Position numbers and translations under genes: made by a program. From contig JAWPGT010000033.1 of the NCBI GenBank assembly GCA_034638255.1, forward strand, positions 62,001-126,000: a DNA stretch of 64,000 nt, read 5' to 3'. The notes beneath the pieces were generated by a model. The model was not told the origin of the DNA, searched no databases, and was given only the letters and a program-made list of their open reading frames with translations. This document shows, one piece after another, positions 53,201 through 64,000 of the stretch. Each line of letters starts with the position of its first letter. Position 1 is the stretch's first letter. Source of the stretch: Coprinus comatus. Lineage: Eukaryota > Basidiomycota > Agaricomycetes > Agaricales > Agaricaceae.

Positions 53201-56200
53201 TCTGAGTTCACCAATCCTTCTCGGTATTGTTTGCTTGTCGACTTCATTTGCCTTGTTCTTAGCTTCACTTTCGGCATCCCGGTCGTCTCCTCCCTTTTTA
53301 CCCCAGTCATCTGCTCCCTTTTTACTGACGCCCCAGTCATCTGCCCCCTTTTTACTGACGCCCCAATCGTTTCCGCCTTTCCTGCTAGCACCCCAGTTAT
53401 TCCCTCCTTTGCTATCTGTTCCCCGATCGTTGTTGTTTCTTTCGCCACCGCCTGAATCTTCTCTAGCCTTTCCCTTTCCCTTTTCCTGGTCTACTCTTTC
53501 TTTAACAGCTCTTACCTCCTCCTCCGCTGCCGCTACTGCCTTCTCTTCTGCTGCTGCTACCTTCCTCTTCTCTGCTGCCGCTGCCGCCGCCGCTACTGCT
53601 GCAGTCCTCTTCTCTGCTGCCGCCGCCGCCTTCTTCTTCTCCAATTCTGCGGCCACTTTCTTCTTCTCTTCTTCTGCCGCCGCCGCCGCCGCCTTTTTCT
53701 TCTCCAATTCTGCAGCCACTTTCTTCTTCTCTTCTGCTGCTGCTGCTGCCTTCTTCTCTTCTTCTGCTGCCTTCTTCTCTTCTTCTGCTGCCTTCTTCTC
53801 TTCTTCTTCTGCTGCCCTTTTCTTTTTCTGTTCTTCTTCTTCTGCCTTTTTCTTTTTCTGTTCTTCTGCTATTGCCTTCTTCTTCTTCTCTTCTGCTGCT
53901 GCGGCATTCTTCTTTTTCTCTTCTACTGCGGCGGCCTTCCTCTCCGCGGCCTTCCTCTCCGCGGCCTTCCTCTCCGCGGCCTTCCTCGCCTCTTCTGCTG
54001 CTGCCGCCGCCCTTTCTTCCTCTGCCGCCGCAGCCGCAGCCGCCCTCTCCTCCTCCTCTGCTACTGCTCTTGCTCTCTCCTCTTCCTCTGCTGCCGCTGC
54101 CGCCTCTTCCTCATCTTCATATATATCTTCCTCATATTTCTCTTCTTCGTATTCCTCTCCCTCGTACTTTTCTTCATATTCCTCTCCTTCATACTTCTCT
54201 TCTTCGTACTCTTCTACCTCATATTGATTTTCTTCTTCAATATAATTGATATTTTCTTCACCTTCACGTTCTCCGTTATCTTTCTCCTCATACTCCTCCC
54301 TATAATTATCATTGTTATCGACACCCCAAGTATTCTCCTCCTTTTTCTCTTCTTCTTCCACTTCTTCCACTTCTTCCACTTCTTCCTCTTCCTCTTCTTC
54401 TTTATCATTATTATTATCATTCGCCTCATCATCTTTATTAGCGTTCCCCCATCCATCATCACCATCAACCCAAGGTTCAGCTTCAACAGGTTCTCCCCAC
54501 CCATTCGGGTCTTGTTCTTCCTGTCCTTCTTGTTGATTATCGTTCCCATTCCAAGGTTCGCCTTCATGCACAAATCTACAATCATCTCCATTTTTACATT
54601 TCCCTTGCGTCCAATATAAACAAACTTTCTCCGTTTTTTCATTGCTATTATTATTCTTCTCATTTCGATTTTGCCTTTGGCGATTTGAAGAAGAAGGTCG
54701 ATGTTGAGGAGCAAGTGAAGGATCATGAGTAAATGGACAATCTTTCCCATTTTTACATGTTCCTTTCGAATAGAAGACACATTTAAACCCTGATCCCGAT
54801 CGATAATTACCTCCTGCCGCTGCCGCCGTAGCAGCAGCAGCAGCAGGTGATACGAGCTCATAAGATCCTCCTTGTTGAGGTGGATATGACATCATCATCG
54901 GCATTGAGTTCGAATCGTATTGGTAAATCGGCATTGTCATTGGTATAGGTAATATCATTGGTATGGTTTGGGGTTGTAAATGTGGCAACTGCGGTACCGG
55001 TTGTGGTTGTGGTTGTGGTTGTGGTTGTGGTTGCGGTTGCGGCTGGGGTTGCGGCTGAGGTTGCGGTTGCGGTTGCGATTGGATTTGGAGTTGCTGTTGC
55101 TGTTGGGACTGGATTTGTAGCTGCTGTTGTTGGATTTGTAGCTGCTGTTGTTGGATTTGTAATCGCTGTTGTTGGGATTGGATTTGTAGCTGTTGCTGCT
55201 GCTGCTGTGGGAGATTGGACATTTTGTTGTTGTAATTGTTGAAGTAATCCACTAGCGATCAAATTAGGTTGCGGATCTTTGAAGAGAAACATATATTCTT
55301 CGACCGAAAGACAATGCCTAAATTGACAAGCACTATTATCATAAGGACACTGATGTCTCGAATAATTCTTGCAAAAAGCGATATTAGAATCACAAGTTGG
55401 ATCAGCGTAATGAGACCAATGAAGAGTGATTGATGGTGATGTTAAAACCGTCAAATCCGCAGGAGAATCGTTACGGATACTTCGCTTATCCAATGTGAAT
55501 TGTAAGGGTTGTTGGTCTTTGAAGAGCAAACCATATTCTTGAACAGTGAGACAATGTCGGAATTGGCATGCATCGACATTGGGGCATTTGTTCTGAGCGA
55601 AGCCTTTACAAAAAGCAACTTGAGGATCTGTGATCGGGTCGGCAAATTGACTCCAGTGTAATGACATGACGGAAACTTGAGGCAGACCAGCAGGAGCAGG
55701 GACGGGTGGTGCTTGCTGACGGGGTTTAGGAAGCAGGATAGGTTGAAGAGGTACAACAGGCCGGGGAGATATCATAGATTGAGGAGATGGAGTGGGCCGA
55801 GGAGACAGTGGAGATTGAGGGGACAAAGCAGATCGAGGAGTGGATAGAGGAGACGCAGTAGATCGAGCACGCGCAGCAGCTCGACGAGAAAGGGCAGGTT
55901 TGGGAGAAAGGGTAGGTCGTGGAGCAGGTATATGCGTGGACTGTCTGGAACGCGCTTGAGTTGGAGAAGGCTGGCTTGGCATTGATACAGCCTTACGCCC
56001 GGAACTCTTGGGGGTACTTCCACGAGTAGAAGAGTTTGATTTCTTAATGTTCGCGAGCGCGGGGGTAGGCTCCCTAGAAATATACCTATACTCTTTCTGT
56101 TTTTCCTGTTGATCATCGACATATTCTAACGCGTCGTCTTCGACTTCTGGTTCTGGTTCCAATTCATTGGCATATGCGTCGGGCTCATCCTCAATAGGCG

Positions 56201-57328
56201 CTTCTTCCCATTCGTCATCTCTGTTCTGGCGAGTATTAGTGGTCTCCTGCCATACTTCCTCCTCCTCTTGTTCTTCCTGTTTCCTGTTCCTCCTGTTCCT
56301 CCTGTTCCTCCTCTTCGTAGTCGCGCTCTTGTTCCTCTTGTTCCTCTTGTTCCCACTGTTCCCGTGCCCACTGTTCCTCTTGTTCCCACTGTTCCCGAGC
56401 CAACTGTTCCTGTTCTTGTTGTTCTTCCTCTTGTTGCTCTTCCCCCTTCTGCTGTGGTATATCCTCCTCGATTGTGATATCAACTTCTGGAGAAGTATCG
56501 CCACCTTCACCTTTACCTTCACCTTCATAATCCCAGTCCCCAGGTTGGGGTACATTATCCTCTATAGGACTGGCGTCCCGATATTCGACTTCATCTTCAT
56601 GAGCCACAGAGATATCGCCATTCCTCCTATCAATGGAAAAACCCGCATCCTCACTCGTACGAGGATATTGATACCCATTTCCATTGGCGATACGTTCATC
56701 GGTATCCTCAACTTCAACTATGAACGCACTTGTCGTCTCAGTAGTTGTAGTCTTCTTCACTAACTTCACTTTCTTCTCGTTACCAGCGTGAAAAGGGGAA
56801 GCCTGTTTATTTCCACCACGTTTCTTATCTTTATTGTTTGATCCAGTGGCGCTAGCGAAATTTGAGTTTTTGTCTTTGCCTTGAACAACAGCAGGCGACG
56901 AGGAATTCCTTTCATGCAAGAATTTGCACTTTCGTCCAGCTTTACAGGTAGCTCCCTTCCCAGTGTAATACTTGCAATGTGTGTTCCTGAAGTCACGCAT
57001 ATGTCCATATAACACTTGCTCTTCAGGGTTGCCTATTGGTTTCGATCGTGGTCAGATCAAAGAGGAATCCAAAACCACACAGCTTACGGGTATCTTTGAA
57101 CATAGACATAGGAGCTAGATTACGTGTAGAATGGGAGAACTGACAATCATGCTCGTTCTTGCAGAGACCGAACTGAAGATGGAATACACAAGGTGGTTTA
57201 TCCAGTGTTGAGTCAGTGTTGTCACTACTAGTGGAAGACGCATCATCGGTGTTGTCGTCAGGGTTATCAATATCGCCTATGTAATTGCTTGAGTTTGGTG
57301 TTACGGGCTCTTGGTCGTGCTCGCTCAT
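50255..57328 (-). CDS. Large protein with nine CCCH zinc fingers and a RING-IBR module
   Basis: The start MSEHDQEPV at 57328 is the preferred ATG; another lies at 57436. CCCH fingers, mostly C-x7/8-C-x5-C-x3-H, lie near 57160, 56950, 55590, 55330, 54750, 54600, 53100, 52770 and 52460. Between them are Glu/Gln, Ser/Pro, Gln/Pro and Ala/Glu/Lys low-complexity tracts. After two introns (about 52378-52339 and 52253-52206) comes a region with RRM-like traces (FCVRFERLPANTT), then a RING (CPICE...LSCKHAYCLACL, 50540-50730) and an IBR (FFCPSFQC...HEGASCEE, 50300-50420). The protein stops 11 residues later with no RING2. Frame breaks occur near 56281, 55200 and 52790, so the model is a reconstruction of one gene. 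An RNA-binding ubiquitin-ligase-like role is inferred. Two genes in tandem cannot be excluded. Confidence 0.65.
53450..54130 (-). repeat. Ala/Glu/Lys-rich coding low-complexity tract
   Basis: Within the CCCH-RING-IBR gene, repeats of the type AAAEEKKKK and ERKAAERKAA encode a long, charged, probably coiled-coil or single-helix segment. On the opposite strand the same DNA gives a Ser/Phe/Ala-rich open frame, which is a shadow. Confidence 0.8.
54990..55225 (-). repeat. Gln-Pro and Gln-Leu-Gln-Ile-Gln coding minisatellite
   Basis: Hexanucleotide repeats encode alternating Gln-Pro, preceded by copies of QQQLQIQ. A second reading frame across the same DNA is also open and Thr/Ala/Asn-rich. The frame change in the CCCH-RING-IBR gene lies in or just upstream of this unstable tract. 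Confidence 0.8.
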
Positions 57329-57483
57329 CGTGGAAGAGATGAGAGAGCAAGTTGGGGCAGCGTCTATCGTTTTATGCGGATAGAGTGGGAATTCGAAAAC
57401 GTGGTGTTCTTTGTACTTAAAAATAGCTTGGTCCACGACTCAACGCTCAATTACAATACATCAATGGGTACATAACAAATCAT

Positions 57484-58446
57484 CTAAACAGAACAAGGTC
57501 TGTGGCTGCACACTGTGCTCCAGACCATGTCTACATCGATTCCCTCCTGAGAGAACCTTGATGCCATGGCGTTGTACTTTTTAGACGTAGGAAAGGACTG
57601 AGTTTTGGATTCGTAAACTTCCTCCCAAGCAGATAACAACTGGGGTTTGCCCTGTTGTGTTAAGAAAGTCTGAAAGAGATCAATAAACCGGGACGGAGCA
57701 AAGTTCAGATTAGAACATACCTTGAACAAAGCAATTTCTTGCTCATCAGAAACGATAGTATGCATAGACCAAAGTTCAAAGGCGGTCCAGGTGCCATTCT
57801 GTTCTCTCCAAACGGTAAATTCCAAATCTTCTTCTTGGAATTCATCGCGCTCGAGAGCAGCATATACGTCAAGTATGATATCATACTCCATCATCCAGAA
57901 GTGCTTTGCCAGCATAGCACGAGGATTTGAGTATAATGTGGAGGTATCGATGGCACGTAAGGCAGCTCGCCAGTAACGTTCAGAAGATCGGTCAATGGAA
58001 CGGGGCTCGGGAGGTGAGCGACGTATAATAACCTCTGCTGGTCGGAAGCCATATTCCCATCGTAGGCGGCATTCACCAAAGAAGAATGGAGCGGAGGTTG
58101 TCCGCAGTGCGATGAAAGCCGCGGAGACGAGTACAAGGTGCTGAGAGATGCTAAGAGTTAGACGCAGGGACTGTGGCAGGCCGTTGGAGAGGTCTTGAGA
58201 AAGAGCAACAGCAAGGGTTGTGAAGACTACTATGAGGATCACAATGTTGTAGATGAAGCTTTGGGCAAAGGTAAGTCTGTTGGAGAACAATTAGACCGGG
58301 TCTCGTAGATGAAAGGTGAAGCTGTACTTCTTCCTGAGAACTGAGGATCTGTCGAGACGAGTAATGAAGCCTGGGTGAAGATTATTGTTGTGTTTTGAGA
58401 ATATCTGAGCCAGAGGCGAGTTGTTTGGGATGGAGTGAGCTTGCAT
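57484..58446 (-). CDS. Unknown protein with N-terminal membrane segments
   Basis: Three exons (58446-58328, 58276-57722, then from about 57670 to 57484) join to about 280 aa. The start MQAHSIPNNSPLAQ is followed by a first hydrophobic segment (FIYNIVILIVVFTTLAVAL) and a weaker second one (HLVLVSAAFIALRTT). The rest is soluble and contains blocks such as CRLRWEYGFRPAEVII and LAKHFWMMEYDIILDVYAALE. I do not recognise the family. It has the look of the fungal hypothetical membrane proteins that recur in Agaricomycetes, but no function can be given. Its ATG lies 131 bp from the AP-1 gamma start on the opposite strand. Confidence 0.7.
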
Positions 58447-58577
58447 TGCGGGAGACCAGCTGCCTAAGTGCTATTGTCCTCATTGTGCTCATTATAACAA
58501 GGGTAGTCACATGGTCACAAATGGGGTCACGGACATTGAAGCGGGAGTTGGCGTTGGCGTTGGCGCAGTGAGTAGCG
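58447..58577. promoter_or_regulatory. Compact divergent promoter
   Basis: 131 bp separate the start codons of the unknown membrane protein and AP-1 gamma. It includes two GCGTTGGCGTTGGCG-like repeats near 58550-58566. Shared control is likely from the short distance alone. Confidence 0.5.
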
Positions 58578-61500
58578 ATGCCTTACCACAACCTCAAAGG
58601 TAAGAGGCAGCCTATGTCTTTCTACCGTCGACTCACAACCTCGTAGCACTTATCAAAGGCATCCGAGCATGCAAGGTCAATATGTGTGCCAACTAGCTCG
58701 ATCTTCCATCTCTGATATCTATACCTCCTAGACCGTGGCAGATGAACGGGCCCTAATCCAACAAGAATCAGCCGCCATTCGTGCATCCTTCAGGGAAGAG
58801 GACTCCTACCAACGCCATAACAATATTGCAAAGCTCCTCTACATACACATGCTCGGTTCTCCAGCTCATTTCGGCCAGATAGAGTGTCTCAAGCTTGTCG
58901 CAAGTCCACGCTTCTCCGACAAGAGGTTGGGGTACCTGGGCATAATGCTGCTGCTGGACGAGAACCAGGAAGTATTGACCCTCGTCACCAACTCTCTCAA
59001 GAAGTATGATCCAACTTAGACCCCTCTTGGTACATGCTCAACTTTCTTTTCATCTCAGCGACATGAATCATTCCGTCATGTATGCAGTCGGACTGGCCCT
59101 CTGTACTTTTGCCAACATCGCTTCCGAAGAAATGTCCCGTGATCTGGCCAATGAGATAGAAAAGCTGCTTGGTTCAAGTAACACATACATACGGAAAAAG
59201 GTACCCCACCCTCTGCTGTATTCCTTTGCAAGTCTTATTTCTCTACACAGGCTGCACTATGTGCTCTTAGAGTTATAAAAAAGGTCCCTGACCTCGCTGA
59301 TCACTTCGTAGGCAAAGTCAAGAACCTTTTAACAGATCGCAACCATGGAGTACTGCTGACCGCAATAACTTTGGTCACGGAGATGGTTCAGATTGATCCT
59401 GCATACCTCGAGGAGTTTAGAAATGTATGTTGTCAAACTTTGACATCAACCCCTTATTTAATCAAAATCACGCAGGCTGTACCTCTTCTTGTCAGGAACC
59501 TCAAATCATTAGTGACTACAAGTTACAGCCCCGAACATGATGTCTCCGGTGTCACAGATCCTTTCTTGCAGGTCAAGATTTTGCGTCTGCTGCGCCTATT
59601 GGGTAAAGGGAATGCAGAGGCAAGCGAAGCGATGAATGATATTTTGGCTCAGGTACATCACATATTCACAAGATTTTCCCCTATCCTAATTTCTCATAGG
59701 TGGCCACAAACACTGACTCGTCCAAAAATGTTGGAAACTCAATTCTATACGAGACGGTTCTTGCAGTTCTTGATATTGAAGCCGACACTGGCCTTCGAGT
59801 TATGGCTATCAACATCCTTGGCAAATTCTTGGGCAATCGTGATAACAACATTCGGTACGTCTACTCTGAAGTAAATGTGCTCACAAAATGAATGTTTGTG
59901 TAGATATGTTGCTCTCAACACTCTCAACAAAGTTGTCTCGATGGATACCAACGCTGTCCAACGACACCGCAACATTATCCTCGACTGCCTACGCGATGGG
60001 GATATTTCCATCCGTCGGCGTGCTCTAGAATTATCATACGCACTCATTAACGAACAGAATGTTCGCTACCTCATCCGAGAATTATTAGCATTCCTTGAAG
60101 TTGCCGATGATGAGTTCAAACAAGGTCTCACGACTCAAATATGTCTTGCAGCAGAGCGATTTGCTCCTAACAGACGCTGGCACATCGACACTGTTCTGAG
60201 GGTACTTAAATTGGTGTGTACTATTCTAGATTGTTGCATTTGAGTTTATTAAGCAGTTTACACTAGGCTGGTAATTTCGTCCGAGAAGAAATCTTATCTG
60301 CATTCATTCGCCTGGTCGCTCATACACCTGAACTTCAAGCATATACTGCATCCAAGCTATACTTGGCTTTGAAAGATGATATCTCCCAAGAATCTCTTAC
60401 ATTAGCAGCGACATGGGTCATCGGAGAGTATAGCGAGATTTTGATAGAAAATGGAATCGTCTCTGATGATGATCAACATATACGGGTGGGTAGCGGTATC
60501 TCTATGTATTTATGTTTACAACTGACAATTATTTTAGGCCACTGACCATGACATCATTGAACTACTTGTATCCACCCTTGATTCTCCTTATGCCAATTAT
60601 CTCACGCGTCAATACGTTCTGGCAGCTATTACCAAGATTTCTGGAAGAAGTACGACGTCAAGTGCTGAGCAAGACCGTGTTGCTGAGGTATTGGCGAAAT
60701 ATACCACTGCCCCAGAGTTGGAGTTACAACAACGAGCTGTCGAATTCGCTAGTTTATTCTCGTTAGGTGAACTAAGAGAAGGTGTTCTTGAACGTATGCC
60801 ACCGCCAGAATTGAAGGCCACAGTCCTTGGTGTTGGTAAGTATATTGTTTTGTGTTCGTCATTTACAACGCTTACGTTTTTTTTTGTTATGTAGTTAGCG
60901 AGAACAAGCCTGTTGGATCTACAACAACAGAGGGTGATCTTCTCGGTGATGACATTCTCTCTGGGACCGCAGTACCCAATGGTCAAGCACAGCAACAGCA
61001 GCCCCAAATACCCAAAACAATCACGATATTCTCGCTGAAATTTTCGGTTCATCCGCACCTTCTAGTTCCTCCTCACAACAACAACGTTCAACAGTGGATG
61101 ATATACTAGGTCTTTTCGGTTCCACAAGTATCACTTCCTCCTCATCACCAGCACCAACAACAACAACACCTAACCCAGTTTCTTCATTATTCAATAATAA
61201 TAATAATGCAGTTTCAAGTCCTCCTTATACTGCTTCCCCTCCTCCACCTACTACTACTACCGCTGCTGCACCACAACCACCAAAACAACAACAACCGGTA
61301 ATATCGAAGACACAATTACAATCGTATACGGCTTATGATAAAAATGATTTCAAAATCACATTAACACCACAAACTTCACCTAGTAAACCTGGTGTTGTAA
61401 TGATTTTGGCAAAATTTGTCGTTAATGGAGGAGTTTCTGTTAGTGGGATTAATTTCCAAGCTGCTGTTCCTAAGGTTTGTTTTTATTCTATGAATAATGA

Positions 61501-61834
61501 ATGATACTAATAATTTTTGTTAAACCTTTTCTTTCTTTTTTTTTCTTTCTTTCTTTGCAGTCACAACAATTACAAATGCTTCCTATGTCAAATACAAATG
61601 TAAACCCAGGAGCAACAGAAACTCAACAAATGCGTATTGTTGCACCAGTCGGCGTAAGTTTTTTTTTTCTTCTTTACTTTCTCTTTTATTTTATACTTAC
61701 CTTACCATTTTTATTAGAGCGCCGTACGTCTACGATTACGTATAACATATACCATAGGAGGACAAGCAGTTCAAGATCAAGTTGATTTTTCTGGTTTCCC
61801 CATTGGTTTGACAGGTGGGGGTAATAGTTTGTAG
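58578..61834 (+). CDS. APL4: AP-1 clathrin adaptor complex subunit gamma
   Basis: The true start is a 22-nt first exon (58578-58599, MPYHNLK), then 58647-58675 ([10 protein letters not shown]), then [20 protein letters not shown] from 58732. The adaptin trunk is a long HEAT solenoid ([63 protein letters not shown] and more). The hinge has a clathrin-box-like LLGDDIL and two DILxxxFG motifs. The C-terminal gamma-ear covers [21 protein letters not shown] to the stop at 61834. The frame breaks in a C4 run at 61002-61005 in the hinge; one added C restores it and yields the first DILAEIFG motif. With beta, mu and sigma subunits this forms AP-1 at the trans-Golgi network and endosomes. Confidence 0.92.
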
Positions 61835-62309
61835 TTATTTTTCTTTCTTTTGGTAGTCGGTAATTTTGTTGGAAGATTACATACATACATATACACATAT
61901 ACATACATAAGTACAAGGGTTTAGGCTCTTTTAGGTGTTAGAAGGTTTTTTTTTCTTTTTTGCTATTGTTCGTTTGTGCTTGGTTCTTTCTCTTCCTCGA
62001 AAACCTCGAAGTTTCTTTTTCTTTTTTCTTTTTACCTTTACATTTGGTACTCCATACCTGTATTTTCGCTACCCATTTTTTTTTGAAAAGTAATGTTTTT
62101 TTTTTCAAACTCTGATATATAAAAAGAGAATCACAGGAAATGTTATTCCTGCCTGTTATTTTTGCTATAGGTATACATGATTATGCGTAGGGGAAAAAAA
62201 AGACGTAAACAAGTATGTTCAAAAGAGGCTGACAAGGCACAATAGAAAAGAGAGAAAAATAATGAATCAAGTAAAAAAAAAAAAAAAAGTAAAAAGAAAA
62301 ACAACTTAA
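61835..62309. other. Convergent 3' region
   Basis: About 475 bp between the AP-1 gamma and SF3B1 stop codons, with many poly-T and poly-A runs; the 3' UTRs of both genes. No coding frame. Confidence 0.5.
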
Positions 62310-64000
62310 TTAAATGAAAACTTGAAGTGGATGTCTATCATAAACATTTTGCCCTTCACTCAATTCTCCTAGATCCGGATAGAAAGGAACAAGTGAATCC
62401 TCAGCACCAAGATAAAGAGCATTATAAATCCTCCAATAAACCTCTCTAACTTTCCTAGCAGGATGGAAAAGTCCTTGTAAAGTATAACTCAACAAAACAC
62501 CAGGACCAAGTGTAACTCTCATAGCTTCAATAGCATCCATAACTGCACCAATAACATGAGGTGAAGTTTCGAAACAATTTGGCCATACCAAGTTCATCAA
62601 ATGAAGCATTGAATCTTCACATCCTAAACCTGCGACACCTAGAGCTAGATGTTTGACGATTGTGCTTGCCGTTTGACGATGTACAAGATCACGATCCGTC
62701 AAGGCATCTTCGAGCATCGTGACGACAGAGTCAGCATAATAAGCTGATTGAGGACCAACGTATTCGAACACAAATGAGAGGGCTTTCAAACAACCGGTGC
62801 GAACATTAAGTTCGGCAGTACGGTATTCATTGAGAATGGCAGGAATGCAAGTGAAAGCTGAATAGAAGTTATTAGTAAAGGATAGTAGTGAATTAGAATG
62901 ATAACACTCACGTCCGCAAGTCTCGGCGACAATAGCAATAGCAACGGTACTACACACACGGGATTGACGTTCTTGTACACGCAAGTTGGTCAACAAAACC
63001 GACAACACATCTTGAGGACCCAAACTCTTGGCAATGTAACCGAAAGAGTTGACAGCAGCACGACGAATACCCTTTTTATGGGCTTTCAAAAGGTCGAGCA
63101 ACTCGAAGCAGATACGCATCCACTCTCGAGCAGGAACGAACTCGGCACCACGATCGGCAATACGCCCGATTAGATTGATAGAAGCTTCTTGCACTTTTTC
63201 GTGTCTGTTGCGAAGAATAGGTGTCATACGCGGAACTGAAAGGAATAGATTAGTAACGATGCTGCACGAATACAAAAAGAATTACTCACGTAGATCTTTG
63301 ACAGGAGGGTTCATCTGCGTCATACCGACGACATTTGCGATAGCTCCCACGGCAGCGATGATGCTACCCAATGTATCAGGGTATTCTTCACCCAGCTGCT
63401 CAAACAGAACAAGACCAAGTTTGCTGAGCAATTGATCTTCTCCGCACTGTTTTATGACAACGGCGAGACGACTTGTAAGATCGGCTGCTTGTTGACGAAC
63501 CTTGGCACTCTTGTTGTTCAAGCGCCAAAGAATCGTAGAAACAATTTGAGTGAGATAGGGCTTGACACGAATGCCAAGAGCGTTGACGACCGTACCGAAA
63601 CCATCGAGCATAACTTGATCTTCAGTTGTTTGCTCTTGGAACGAGTAGATGATACCGTCAACAAGACGGACTTCCAATCGTTCGTCAATATCGGAGGCAC
63701 CAAGAGTAGCGATGACTTTGGTAATTGTTTCCATAACCATCTTTCTGTATGGTTCAGATTCATCCTTGAGTTCATTTACAACTCGGCCAACGATCTCTGC
63801 TACACCTGCTTTCTGCGCAAGTTCTACAGTAGTCTCGACAACCTGGCGATAATTGCGGCGATCGAGAGCCATACGGCGGACCCAGAAAGCCTTGAAGAAG
63901 TCAGGAAGAATATCTTGCTTAATATACTGGGGTGTAACACCTTCGGTTGCAGCGCATTGTTTCACAACCTTCAACACAATCTTTTTCATTTCTTCGTCAG
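62310..64000 (-). CDS. SF3B1: Splicing factor 3B subunit 1 (SF3B1/Hsh155), C-terminal part
   Basis: Runs off the right edge, so the N-terminus is missing. The visible part is the C-terminal HEAT superhelix. Diagnostic blocks are [20 protein letters not shown], [18 protein letters not shown] [98 protein letters not shown] and [23 protein letters not shown]3B1 clamps the branch-point helix in U2 snRNP and is the target of pladienolide-type inhibitors. Three or more exons join through introns near 63239-63290 and 62860-62910. The frame is intact and the stop is at 62310. Conservation with animal SF3B1 is strong over the whole segment. Confidence 0.96.

Noticed and set aside
53172..54227. 351-codon Ser/Phe/Ala-rich open frame on the plus strand
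   Set aside because: Shadow of the Ala/Glu/Lys repeat in the CCCH-RING-IBR gene; repeats of GAA/GCA codons leave the complement open.

Overview
The window reads as nuclear DNA of a filamentous, probably mushroom-forming basidiomycete (Agaricomycetes). Genes are dense, on both strands, and cut by many introns of about 50-65 nt. The content is fungal: an SLT2-type MAP kinase, a LIM-RhoGAP of LRG1 type, a Zn2Cys6 regulator, several F-box proteins, VMA10 and carboxypeptidase S. Species cannot be named from sequence alone. No tRNA, rRNA, CRISPR array or prokaryotic feature was seen.

Layout. 1-9.8 kb: 3' part of a RanBP2-finger nucleoporin (+), CDK7/KIN28 (-), a J-domain protein (+), OHCU decarboxylase (-), a three-times frameshifted Gfo/Idh/MocA oxidoreductase (+) and an F-box protein (+). 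9.8-15.4 kb is gene-poor and holds a small family of single-pass membrane proteins ending in PPxY motifs: an intact copy (+), a decayed tandem copy (+) and a diverged copy (-) whose third intron carries a non-autonomous DNA transposon. 15.4-32.6 kb: GH47 mannosidase (-), ERV1 (-), carnitine acetyltransferase (+), LRG1-like RhoGAP (+), a decayed F-box gene (-) and symplekin (+). 33-44.3 kb: SLT2/MPK1 MAP kinase (+), NBP35 (-), RPS15 (-) and RPP2 (+) on a shared promoter, a Zn2Cys6 factor (+) and VMA10 (-). 46.5-64 kb: carboxypeptidase S (+), a short frameshifted F-box-like gene (+), a 7-kb gene with nine CCCH fingers and a RING-IBR module (-), an unknown membrane protein (-), AP-1 gamma (+) and the C-terminal part of SF3B1 (-), which runs off the window.

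Most genes are housekeeping: transcription (CDK7), mRNA 3' processing (symplekin), splicing (SF3B1), translation (RPS15, RPP2), Fe-S assembly and oxidative folding (NBP35, ERV1), and trafficking or vacuole (AP-1 gamma, VMA10, CPS1). LRG1 and SLT2 belong to one pathway in yeast, Rho1-Pkc1 cell-wall integrity, and lie about 6 kb apart here. The most distinctive features are the PPxY family with its intronic transposon, a set of exons of 10-18 nt, three GC-AG introns, two genes whose start codon is an exon of its own, and single-base frame breaks in many otherwise conserved genes. The breaks look more like assembly indels than gene death.
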